Source: Caulobacteraceae bacterium UBA6225
GTDB lineage: Bacteria > Pseudomonadota > Alphaproteobacteria > Caulobacterales > Caulobacteraceae
DNA: 15,164 nucleotides
Reading direction: 5' to 3'
Assembly: GCA_002441055.1 (NCBI GenBank)
Contig: DJWR01000181.1
Coordinates: forward strand, 1-15,164
Under the pieces are notes generated by a model. The model worked only from the letters and a program-made list of their open reading frames with translations, was not told the origin of the DNA and searched no databases. Shown piece by piece: positions 5,483 through 11,712 of the stretch (position 1 is the stretch's first letter; each line of letters opens with the position of its first letter). The translations under genes and the position numbers were made by a program.

Positions 5483-7341
5483 GCGGCCTGACCGAACTGC
5501 AGAGCCACCAGGCGGGCATAGAGCCCCCCCTGGGCCGAGAGCGCGGCGTGTGTCCCCTGCTCGACCACCCGCCCTTGATCCATGACCACGATACGGTCAG
5601 CCTTGAGCACCGTGGCCAGCCTGTGGGCGATGACCAGAGTCGTGCGCCCTGTCATGGCCTCGTCCAGCGCCGCCTGCACCAGCCGCTCATTCTCGGCGTC
5701 CAGGGCGCTGGTGGCCTCGTCCAGCAGCAGGATGGGCGCCTGGCGGATCAGCGCCCTGGCGATGGCCAGCCGCTGACGCTGACCGCCCGACAGGGAGCGG
5801 GCCCGGTCGCCGAGGGGGGTCTGGAAGCCCTCGGGCAGGGCCTCGATGAATCCCCTGGCCTGGGCGGCCTGGGCGGCGGCCAGAATGTCCTCCCGCTGGG
5901 CGCCCGGACGGCCGAAGGCGATATTGTCGGCCGCTGAGCCGGAGAATAACGGCGAGTCCTGGGCCACCAGGGCCATGCGTTCGCGCACCTCCCGTGGGTC
6001 AGCCTGCCGAAGGTCGATCCCGTCGAGGCGAACCACCCCATGGTCAGGGTCATAGAAGCGCAGCAGCAGGCGGAACACGGTGCTCTTGCCCGCGCCAGAC
6101 GGCCCCACCAGGGCCACCCGCTCGCCCGGCGCGATGCTGAGGCTGAAATCACGCAGGGCCGCCGCATCGGGGCGGCCAGGATAGGCGAAGGTGACCCCTT
6201 CGAAGACCACCGCCCCCTGGGAGGGAGTGGGCAGGAGCGCAGGCGTTGGCGGCGCGGCGATGCCGGGCCGGGCGTCGAGCAGCTCAGCGATGCGGTCCAT
6301 GGCGCCGGCCGCCTTCTGAACGTCCCCCCAGGTCTCCCCCAGGGCCCCGACCGCACCGGCCGCCATCACCGCCAGGAAGGCGAACTGGAACAGGGCGCCC
6401 CAGCTCATTTCGCCGCGCAGGCCGGCATGGACGCCCAGCCAGAAGATGGCCACCACCCCGCCGAACACCAGGGCGATCACCAGGGCGGTCATCACCGCCC
6501 GGGCCGTCATCCGGCGTAGGGAGGTCTCGAACGCCCGCTCCACAGCCCCGTCGAAGGACCGGGCGGCGGCGGCCTCCCCGCCAAAGGCCTGAACCGTCTC
6601 CAGGGCGTCGAGGGTTTCCCCAGCCTGGCCGACGGCCTGGGCGAACTGGTCCTGGGTGGAGACAGTCAGGCGGCGAACCTTCCGACCAAACAAGAAGAGC
6701 GGCGCCAGCACGAAGGGGAAGATCAGCAAGACGAGCGCCGTCAGGCCAGGGCTGACCCAGACCAGCAGGACAAGGGCCCCGATCAGGGTCAGCAGGTTGC
6801 GCAGGGCCACAGAGACCGAGGTGGCCATCAGGCTCTCGACAATCTGGATATCGGTGGTCAGCCGCGACAGCACCTCGCCGGTACGGGTGCGCAGGAAGAA
6901 GCCGGGGTCCAGGGTCAGGATGTGCGCATAGACCGCCTCGCGCAGGTCAGCCACCACCCGCTCGCCAAGCTTGGTGACAAAGAAATATCGAAGGGCCGAG
7001 GACAGGGCCAAGGCCAGGGCCACGCCCCCGATCAGGGCGAACCACAGATTGACCCGCTCAGGCGAAATGTCCGGCGCAGTGAGGGCGTCCACCAGGAGGC
7101 GCACGGCGCCCGACAGGCCCAGGGTCGCGGCTGTGGCGCCGATCAGAAAGACGAGAGCGCCTAAGGCTTCGCCCTTGCGTCGCCGGGCGAAGGGGACAAG
7201 ACGGCGCAGGGCCCCGACATTGCGGCTGCGCGGGCGCCGCTCAGCAGCTTCGCCCAGGCTCTGGATCAGCTCGGCGCCGGCGCCGGGGCGGCCCTCCACC
7301 CCGGTGGCGGCATGGGCGGCGGTGTCGGCTGGCTGGCTCAT
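5479..7341 (-). CDS. MsbA-type ABC exporter, fused permease and ATPase
   Basis: This is a half-transporter of the ABC exporter class: an N-terminal six-helix membrane domain (about residues 58-330) fused to an ATPase domain (about 378-615), acting as a homodimer in the inner membrane. All ATPase motifs are intact: Walker A GPSGAGKST (413-421), Q-loop Q461, signature LSGGQ (517-521), Walker B ILLLDE (537-542) and H-loop H573. The 620 residues exceed MsbA's 582 through a roughly 45-residue N-terminal extension rich in Ala, Gly and Arg. The sequence resembles the alphaproteobacterial MsbA-related group; the cargo (lipid, drug or other hydrophobic compound) cannot be inferred. It is not a CydDC half, because it stands alone and is on the opposite strand from the oxidase genes. 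The ATG at 7341 has only a weak ACGGA ribosome site upstream. It diverges from rpmE across a 120-base gap. Confidence 0.9.
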   Translation of the reverse strand: MSQPADTAAHAATGVEGRPGAGAELIQSLGEAAERRPRSRNVGALRRLVPFARRRKGEALGALVFLIGATAATLGLSGAVRLLVDALTAPDISPERVNLWFALIGGVALALALSSALRYFFVTKLGERVVADLREAVYAHILTLDPGFFLRTRTGEVLSRLTTDIQIVESLMATSVSVALRNLLTLIGALVLLVWVSPGLTALVLLIFPFVLAPLFLFGRKVRRLTVSTQDQFAQAVGQAGETLDALETVQAFGGEAAAARSFDGAVERAFETSLRRMTARAVMTALVIALVFGGVVAIFWLGVHAGLRGEMSWGALFQFAFLAVMAAGAVGALGETWGDVQKAAGAMDRIAELLDARPGIAAPPTPALLPTPSQGAVVFEGVTFAYPGRPDAAALRDFSLSIAPGERVALVGPSGAGKSTVFRLLLRFYDPDHGVVRLDGIDLRQADPREVRERMALVAQDSPLFSGSAADNIAFGRPGAQREDILAAAQAAQARGFIEALPEGFQTPLGDRARSLSGGQRQRLAIARALIRQAPILLLDEATSALDAENERLVQAALDEAMTGRTTLVIAHRLATVLKADRIVVMDQGRVVEQGTHAALSAQGGLYARLVALQFGQAA

Positions 7342-7356
7342 GTAATCCGTGCGCCC

Positions 7357-7385
7357 TTGCTTCAGGGCCGCTGTTTCTGTATACG
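7357..7385 (+). promoter_or_regulatory. rpmE promoter
   Basis: TTGCTT (7357-7362) and TATACG (7380-7385) are spaced by 17 bases, close to the general sigma-70 consensus and the AT-richest point of this gap. Transcription would start near 7392, giving a leader of about 70 bases before rpmE. GTATAC at 7379-7384 is itself palindromic, so it could also serve in a minus-strand promoter for the ABC exporter. Confidence 0.5.
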
Positions 7386-7461
7386 CGCGGCTCGTTTGCG
7401 CACCGGACCCGTCGGGACTGGCGCCGCATCACCCGCTGCTCTTACGTCGGTTGTCCTCGCG

Positions 7462-7686
7462 ATGAAACAAGACACGCACCCCGATTATCACTTCATCACC
7501 GTGGTGATGACGGATGGTACGACCTACCAGACCCGGTCGACCTACGGGAAAGAGGGCGCGACCCTGAACCTGGATATCGACCCGAAGACGCACCCGGCGT
7601 GGACGGGCGGCGCCCACACCCTGCTGGACCGCGCCGGTCGGGTTTCGCGCTTCAACGCCAAGTTCGGCGGCTTCACCCGCAAGTAG
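7462..7686 (+). CDS. rpmE: 50S ribosomal protein L31, zinc-independent form
   Basis: L31 sits on the central protuberance of the large ribosomal subunit and contributes to the bridge with the small subunit. The protein has 74 residues. It begins MKQDTHPDYH, the classic L31 start, and ends RVSRFNAKFGGFTRK. The ATG at 7462 is chosen because the frame's upstream extension to 7312 covers the ABC gene start and the promoter and has no L31 similarity. There is no cysteine at all, so the CxxC zinc ribbon of E. coli L31 is missing. Its place is taken by VMTDGTTYQTRSTYGKEG, the layout I recall for alphaproteobacterial L31 proteins. This makes it a zinc-free type that need not be exchanged under zinc limitation. 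It is followed closely by terminator hairpins and is probably monocistronic. Confidence 0.95.
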   Translation: MKQDTHPDYHFITVVMTDGTTYQTRSTYGKEGATLNLDIDPKTHPAWTGGAHTLLDRAGRVSRFNAKFGGFTRK

Positions 7687-7693
7687 GCGTCTG

Positions 7694-7714
7694 GCCCGCC
7701 GTGAGGCGGGCTTT
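7694..7714 (+). terminator. rpmE terminator hairpin
   Basis: GCCCGCC and GGCGGGC form a perfect seven-pair stem around a GTGA tetraloop, followed by TTT, eight bases after the rpmE stop. This is a short intrinsic-terminator shape with a poor T tract. The stronger hairpin just downstream may act with it. Confidence 0.65.
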
Positions 7715-7725
7715 GACCTTGCTCC

Positions 7726-7775
7726 ACACAAAGAAGACGCCGCGAGCCCCTCGGCCCGCGGCGTCTTCTTTGTGT
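7726..7775. terminator. 19-bp perfect inverted repeat, bidirectional terminator between rpmE and rcdA
   Basis: Two 19-base arms (7726-7744 and 7757-7775) are perfectly complementary around a 12-base loop. Each arm has a GC-rich inner part (GACGCCGCG) and an A-rich or T-rich outer part, so both strands give a GC stem ending in a TTCTTT-type tail. It lies between convergent genes, 39 bases after rpmE and 37 bases after the minus-strand rcdA stop. That position and symmetry are what a shared bidirectional terminator needs. Confidence 0.85.
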
Positions 7776-7812
7776 CTGGAATTCCGCTGGCCCGCGTGGC
7801 TCAGCGACGCCC

Positions 7813-8325
7813 TCAGCTGGCGCCGAAGGCGTCCCGCAGGCGATCAAACTGGGACAGCACCGGATTGGGCGTGGAGTCCTCGTCGACCTCCACATACATG
7901 CGCCGATCCAGATGACGGACTCGCTCGAACAGCCGCTCAGAGCGGTCCATCAGTTCCAGCAGCCCAGACGGCAGAACTTCCAGGGCCTCCGGCGGATGCT
8001 GTGAGGTTTCCGCAGCCAGGCGATAGCGATCTTCGCAGGCGGCCTCAGGCTCCATGTCGCCCTCACGTACCGCCCGCTGGACCAGCAGCCAGGAGGCCAT
8101 CTGCATCAGGCGCGTGGTCAGGCGCATGCTCTCGGCGGCGTAGGCCAGGGCGGCGTTGCGATCCAGGCGCTTGGACTCCTGGCGACCACCGCCATCCAGA
8201 TAGGCCGCGGTCTCCTCCACCAGGTCCATGCCCTCCTGGAAGGTCCGCTCAAACAGCTCCGAGCGGGCGAAGTCAGCGATCACGTCGCTACGCCAGGGTT
8301 TCGCCAATGCGGTGAGTTCGCTCAT
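7813..8325 (-). CDS. rcdA: RcdA-family (DUF1465) CtrA-degradation adaptor
   Basis: RcdA in Caulobacter is a ClpXP adaptor that works with CpdR and PopA to deliver the master regulator CtrA and other substrates for proteolysis at the cell pole. The 170 residues match the DUF1465 family pattern I know: LVEETAAYLDGGGR (35-48), ESMRLTTRLMQMASWLLVQRA (65-85), and a charged, probably disordered tail ending NPVLSQFDRLRDAFG. The helical core fits the three-helix bundle of RcdA. I start at 8325 rather than the longer frame to 8400 because AGGA lies seven bases upstream and the extension looks non-coding. The neighbouring DUF1192 gene on the same strand is 121 bases upstream, so it may have its own promoter there. 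Whether this orthologue keeps the adaptor function is inferred from the family. Confidence 0.82.
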   Translation of the reverse strand: MSELTALAKPWRSDVIADFARSELFERTFQEGMDLVEETAAYLDGGGRQESKRLDRNAALAYAAESMRLTTRLMQMASWLLVQRAVREGDMEPEAACEDRYRLAAETSQHPPEALEVLPSGLLELMDRSERLFERVRHLDRRMYVEVDEDSTPNPVLSQFDRLRDAFGAS

Positions 8326-8446
8326 CGATTTCCTAAGCCCCTGCCAGACACTGTACGAACCGATCGTCCGATAGCGTCCGACTTGCAACCCCCATGCCAC
8401 GCCAACCGGCGCGACGCGACGTCATGACCCAAACCGGGTTTCGTCC

Positions 8447-8644
8447 CTATTGCCGAAAGAGGGCGTCAGCCGCCGCCCGTCCGGCGCGCTTCTTGTCAAT
8501 AAAGCCCCGGGTGCGGTTGATCTCCGCCTCCAGCACCTCCAGCCGCGCCTCCAGCTCTTCAACCCCATAGAGCTCAAGATCCTCCCGCGTGACCTCGATC
8601 AGACGCTGACCGCGGCCCAGCCGGGCTTCCGCCGGTTCTTCCAT
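8447..8644 (-). CDS. DUF1192 family small coiled-coil protein
   Basis: This 65-residue, highly charged protein matches the DUF1192 pattern: EDLELYGVEELEARLEVLEAEI (21-42), an amphipathic helix likely to form a coiled coil, then the K-R-A-G-R-A-A-A-D-A-L-F ending (52-63). The function of the family is unknown. It has no signal or membrane segment. The ATG at 8644 is chosen over a longer frame to 8890 because GGGAGG lies just upstream and the extension would run antisense through the oxidoreductase gene. It diverges from the quinone oxidoreductase gene and lies upstream of rcdA on the same strand, a neighbourhood I recall as frequent in alphaproteobacteria, though this needs checking. Confidence 0.85.
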   Translation of the reverse strand: MEEPAEARLGRGQRLIEVTREDLELYGVEELEARLEVLEAEINRTRGFIDKKRAGRAAADALFRQ

Positions 8645-8690
8645 GCTCTTGCCTCCCTTTGCCCAGGCTCCGGAGCGGTTTATCCAACCC

Positions 8691-8711
8691 CTTGCGCCGC
8701 TCGGGCGCAAG
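8691..8711. promoter_or_regulatory. perfect 8-bp inverted repeat just upstream of the quinone oxidoreductase start
   Basis: CTTGCGCC and GGCGCAAG are perfectly complementary around a GCTCG loop, ending three bases before the GTGGAG ribosome binding site. It could be an operator in the divergent DUF1192/oxidoreductase control region, or an RNA hairpin acting on translation. TTGCG half-sites recur upstream of the transporter array (10033-10082). Confidence 0.4.
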
Positions 8712-8729
8712 CACGTGGAGGCGACGACG

Positions 8730-9719
8730 ATGGCGCAAGCGACTGTTCCTGACCAGATGACGGCCATCGCCATCAAGGACGACAAGGGCCCGGCCAGCGC
8801 CCTGTATCCCGTCACATTGCCGACCCCGACCCCCGACCCGGGCCAAATCCTCATTCGGGTGGAGGCCGCAGGGGTCAACCGCCCCGACATCGCCCAGCGC
8901 GCCGGCTTCTATCCGCCGCCCCCGGGAGCGCCTCAGACCATGGGCCTGGAGGTGGCCGGCGAGGTGGTTCACGGCGCTGGCCGCTGGAAGACCGGCGACA
9001 AGGTCTGCGCCCTGTTGGGCGGGGGCGGCTATGCTCAGTACGCCGTGTGCGACGCCCGCCACGCCCTGCCCATACCCGGGGGCCTGAGCCCGCTGGAGGC
9101 CGCTGGCCTGCCCGAAACCGTCTTTACGGTCTTCGCCAATGTGTTCGAGCACGGGGCGCTGAAGGCCGGCGAGACCCTGATGGTCCATGGCGCCACGTCC
9201 GGCATCGGGACAACGGCGATACAGATGGCCAAGGCCGCTGGCGCACGGGTGATCGCCACCGCCCGGGGAGCCGACAAGGCCCGCAAGGCCCTGGAACTGG
9301 GCGCCGACATCGCCATCGACGCCACCACCCAGGATTTCGCCGAGATCGCCCAGGCCGATGGGGGCTGCGACGTGGTCCTGGACATGGTCGGGGGCGACTA
9401 TTTCGCCAAGGATCTAGCCGCTCTGAAGACCGGCGGCCGGATCGTCTTCATCGCCGCCCAGGCCGGCGGCAAGGTGGAGCTGAACATCGGCGCCCTGATG
9501 ATGAAGCGGGCGGTGGTCACCGGTTCGACCCTGCGCCCTCGCCCGGCCGACGAGAAGGCGCGCCTGACGGCCGCCGTCGAGGCCACGGTCTGGCCGTGGA
9601 TCGCCGCCGGAAAGCTGCGCCCGCAGATCGACAGCGTCTTTCCCCTGGAAGAGGCCGCCAACGCCCACGCCGTCCTGGAGGCCGGGGACCATCTGGGCAA
9701 AATCATGCTCAAGCCCTGA
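8730..9719 (+). CDS. zinc-independent NAD(P)H:quinone oxidoreductase, PIG3 type
   Basis: This is a cytoplasmic medium-chain dehydrogenase/reductase that reduces quinones or related enones with NAD(P)H. The 329 residues begin with a GroES-like domain containing VEAAGVNRPDIAQRAGFYPPP (45-65), characteristic of the PIG3 group, and MGLEVAGEV (71-79). A Rossmann domain follows with HGATSGIGTTA (153-163). No structural or catalytic zinc-ligand cysteine/histidine cluster is seen, which fits the quinone oxidoreductase branch rather than alcohol dehydrogenases. The start at 8730 is preferred over 8643 because of GTGGAG (8715-8720) and because the upstream part would overlap the divergent DUF1192 start and lacks family similarity. 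The physiological quinone is unknown. It is probably transcribed alone. Confidence 0.9.
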   Translation: MAQATVPDQMTAIAIKDDKGPASALYPVTLPTPTPDPGQILIRVEAAGVNRPDIAQRAGFYPPPPGAPQTMGLEVAGEVVHGAGRWKTGDKVCALLGGGGYAQYAVCDARHALPIPGGLSPLEAAGLPETVFTVFANVFEHGALKAGETLMVHGATSGIGTTAIQMAKAAGARVIATARGADKARKALELGADIAIDATTQDFAEIAQADGGCDVVLDMVGGDYFAKDLAALKTGGRIVFIAAQAGGKVELNIGALMMKRAVVTGSTLRPRPADEKARLTAAVEATVWPWIAAGKLRPQIDSVFPLEEAANAHAVLEAGDHLGKIMLKP

Positions 9720-9821
9720 GGCTGGCGGACTGAGGCGGGGTCAGGACCGTTGTACCCACCCCAAGAAAGTTGAAGCCCATCGGGCCTGACCGGTGTCTCG
9801 ACGCGAAATCGTGGCGACCCC

Positions 9822-9855
9822 GGCGCCGCCTCAGGGCGAATGCGGCGCCCGCCCT
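9822..9855 (+). terminator. GC-rich hairpin(s) downstream of the quinone oxidoreductase, possible terminator
   Basis: GGCGCCGC (9822-9829) pairs perfectly with GCGGCGCC (9842-9849). The loop bases AGGGCG (9833-9838) can instead pair with CGCCCT (9850-9855), so two exclusive folds exist. There is no T tract, and the hairpin is about 100 bases past the stop codon, so a terminator role is weakly supported. Confidence 0.3.
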
Positions 9856-9952
9856 CAACCCGTTGTGGGCCAACGGTTAGTTTGTGTCAGACTTGTAAGA
9901 TCATAAGCGTTGACGCTGCGATAGCCCTCGCCCACGCTTGCGTCGTGAATGA

Positions 9953-9981
9953 TCCAGGGGCGGAGACGCCGAGCCCCTGGA
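9953..9981 (+). repeat. nine-pair hairpin in the transporter leader region
   Basis: TCCAGGGGC (9953-9961) and GCCCCTGGA (9973-9981) are perfectly complementary around an 11-base loop. The structure lies downstream of the candidate promoter and about 200 bases before the first transporter ATG. It may be a leader RNA structure, an operator or a chance repeat. Confidence 0.35.
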
Positions 9982-10032
9982 CCGGACGCGACACAAGAAT
10001 GATCGGACCCGACGGAGGTTCGGCAGGGAGGA

Positions 10033-10082
10033 TTGCGCATTGATCCGCAAATTTCTTGCGGGCGGGAGCGGAAGTTTGCGCC
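10033..10082. promoter_or_regulatory. cluster of TTGCG/CGCAA half-sites upstream of the transporter array
   Basis: Four half-sites lie within 50 bases: TTGCGC (10033), CCGCAA (10045), TTGCGG (10056) and TTGCGCC (10076). The middle two make a perfect CCGCAA-N5-TTGCGG inverted repeat (10045-10061). The cluster lies about 100 bases before the first transporter start, a reasonable place for a regulator to bind. The binding protein is unknown; the TetR-family regulator at the end of the window is one candidate by proximity only. Confidence 0.35.
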
Positions 10083-10179
10083 AGACGCAGAGCCGGTCCG
10101 CAGCATCTGATTGTCAAAACCCGACGCCCGGGCGTGGCTGTGAGGCCCCGTCGGACATTTTTGTCGGCCGGAGACCTTG

Positions 10180-11700
10180 ATGACGGCGATCCCCTCAGAG
10201 ATTCCGCCTCTGAAGCTGCACACCAAGCTGTTTTACGCCCTGGGCGCCGTGGCCAATGCGGTCAAGGGGCGGGGTCTCGCCACCTTCCTGATGATTTTCT
10301 ACAATCAGGTCGTGGGGCTGCCGCCGGCCACCGTGTCGGGGGTGCTGATGGTCGCCCTGATTTTCGACGCCTTCGTCGATCCCCTGGTGGGTCAGGTGTC
10401 GGACAATTTCCGCTCTAAGTTCGGGCGCCGACACCCCTTCATGTATGCCGCGGCCCTGCCGGTCTCGCTAGCTTATTTCCTCCTGTGGAATCCGCCGGGG
10501 GGCTGGAGCGACGAGGCCGTCGTCATCTGGCTGGTGGCCTGTCTGCTCACGGTGCGCCTGTTCGACACCTTCTTTGAGCTGCCCTCCTCGGCGCTCGCCC
10601 CGGAACTGACCCGGGACTATAACGAACGCACCAGCCTGATCTCCATGCGCGCCTTCTTCACCGTGGTGGGCGGGCTTGGCATGACCGTGGCGGCCTACCA
10701 GTACTTCCTGGCCGAGAACCCCGATGGGTCGGGCGGCATCCTCGCCCGGGACGGCTATCTCGCCTATTCGGCGGTGTCAGCGGTCCTGATCTTCGTGGTG
10801 ATCCTGGCCTCAACCGCCGGCACTCACAGCCGCATCCCCTATCTGAGCCGCCCGCCGACCCGCAAAATCACGCTCAAGGCCATGGCCCGCGAGGTGGCGC
10901 ACACCCTCAACAATCGCGCCTTCGTCATCGCCACCCTGACCGGCATGTTCATCGCCGTGGCCGCAGGCTCGAAGAACGGGCTGGAGATCTATTTCGCCCT
11001 CTATTTCTGGGAGCTGACCCAGAGCCAGCTGGCCATCCTCACCGCTGTCAGCGTGGCCGGCAGCCTGGGCGGGGTCATGGTGGCGCCCCATATCGCCCGG
11101 CTGCTGGGTAAAAAGCGCGGGGCGATCCTGATGTTCGCCAGCGCGCTCGCCGTCGGCATCACCCCCATCACCCTGCGCCTCATCGGGCTGATGCCGCCCA
11201 ATGGCGCCGACCTGCTGTTCTGGATCCTGCTGACCGAGACCTTCTTCAATTCCGGCATGGCGGTGGCCACCGGCGTGATGCTGGTCTCCATGGTCGCCGA
11301 CGTGGTCGAGGACGCCGAGGTCAAGACCGGCCGCCGCTCCGAAGGGCTGCTGATGTCGGCCGACAACCTGTTCAAGAAAATCGTGTCCGGCGTCGGGATC
11401 TTTATCGCCGGCGCGGTGCTGAGCCTCGTCAGCTTCCCAGAAGGCGCCCGCCGCGGCGAGGTGGATCCTGTGATCCTGCAGAATATGGGCCTGATCTACC
11501 TGCCCCTCGTCACACTGCTCTACGGGCTGGGGATCGTCTGCCTGTCCATGTTCAACATCGATAAGGCCAAGCACGAGGACAATCTGCGCATCCTCGACGA
11601 GGCCGGCGCCAAGGCGAGCGCCGCGGCTAAGGACGCACGCGACGCCAATTCCGACATCCTGCCCGGGACCGCTTCTGCGCCCCTGGGTTCAAAGGCCTGA
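10180..11700 (+). CDS. GPH-type (MFS_2) sugar:cation symporter, paralogue 1
   Basis: This is an inner-membrane secondary transporter of the glycoside-pentoside-hexuronide:cation symporter branch of the major facilitator superfamily, related to MelB. The 506 residues give about twelve hydrophobic helices. D63 and D67 in DAFVDPLVG have the same four-residue spacing as the cation-binding Asp pair of MelB. They are followed by the loop motif SDNFRSKFGRRHPFMY, and a second conserved segment DVVEDAEVKTGRRSEG starts at D374. The ATG at 10180 is preferred over the TTG one codon earlier; GGAGA (10170-10174) lies five bases upstream. It leads the array: the next paralogue starts 12 bases after its stop, implying cotranscription. 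The substrate is unknown. Family members in this clade often carry oligosaccharides or glycosides, but no catabolic gene is present here to confirm that. Confidence 0.85.
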   Translation: MTAIPSEIPPLKLHTKLFYALGAVANAVKGRGLATFLMIFYNQVVGLPPATVSGVLMVALIFDAFVDPLVGQVSDNFRSKFGRRHPFMYAAALPVSLAYFLLWNPPGGWSDEAVVIWLVACLLTVRLFDTFFELPSSALAPELTRDYNERTSLISMRAFFTVVGGLGMTVAAYQYFLAENPDGSGGILARDGYLAYSAVSAVLIFVVILASTAGTHSRIPYLSRPPTRKITLKAMAREVAHTLNNRAFVIATLTGMFIAVAAGSKNGLEIYFALYFWELTQSQLAILTAVSVAGSLGGVMVAPHIARLLGKKRGAILMFASALAVGITPITLRLIGLMPPNGADLLFWILLTETFFNSGMAVATGVMLVSMVADVVEDAEVKTGRRSEGLLMSADNLFKKIVSGVGIFIAGAVLSLVSFPEGARRGEVDPVILQNMGLIYLPLVTLLYGLGIVCLSMFNIDKAKHEDNLRILDEAGAKASAAAKDARDANSDILPGTASAPLGSKA

Positions 11701-11712
11701 TAGGGAACCACC

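Larger units (their letters stand above)
9720..10179. other. 460-base gene-free region before the transporter array
   Basis: I see no credible gene here: the short frames have no family resemblance and no ribosome sites. It contains hairpin arms at 9822-9855, a relatively AT-rich stretch (9877-9907) with a possible -10 (GTAAGATC, 9895-9902, six of eight matches to GCTANAWC), a nine-pair hairpin (9953-9981), and clustered TTGCG half-sites (10033-10082). If the -10 is real, the first transporter gene has a leader of roughly 270 bases, which is unusually long. A closer promoter that I cannot recognise is equally possible. Confidence 0.5.

Noticed and set aside
5479..7341. The ABC exporter as a CydD/CydC partner of the bd oxidase
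   Set aside because: It is a single MsbA-like half-transporter on the other strand, several genes away, with no second half gene; CydDC are two adjacent genes.
7312..7461. N-terminal extension of the L31 frame
   Set aside because: It covers the ABC exporter start and the rpmE promoter; MKQDTHPDY at 7462 is the standard L31 N-terminus.
7599..8315. 238-codon plus-strand frame across the rpmE end, terminator and rcdA
   Set aside because: It would read through the 19-bp terminator and antisense to rcdA, and is Pro/Arg-rich with no domain.
8643..8729. N-terminal extension of the quinone oxidoreductase frame
   Set aside because: It would overlap the divergent DUF1192 start and includes an inverted repeat; the ATG at 8730 has a proper ribosome site.
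9822..9855. H-type pseudoknot from the two overlapping stems
   Set aside because: The two 3' arms are directly adjacent with no linker to cross an eight-pair stem, so the stems should be mutually exclusive rather than coexist.
9840..10043. 67-codon frame in the region before the transporter array
   Set aside because: No ribosome site and no resemblance to a family; it spans a candidate promoter and hairpin.
10810..11574. 254-codon minus-strand frame antisense to transporter 1; similar frames lie behind transporters 2 and 3
   Set aside because: The three antisense frames resemble each other only because the sense genes are paralogues. The sense strand carries all family motifs.
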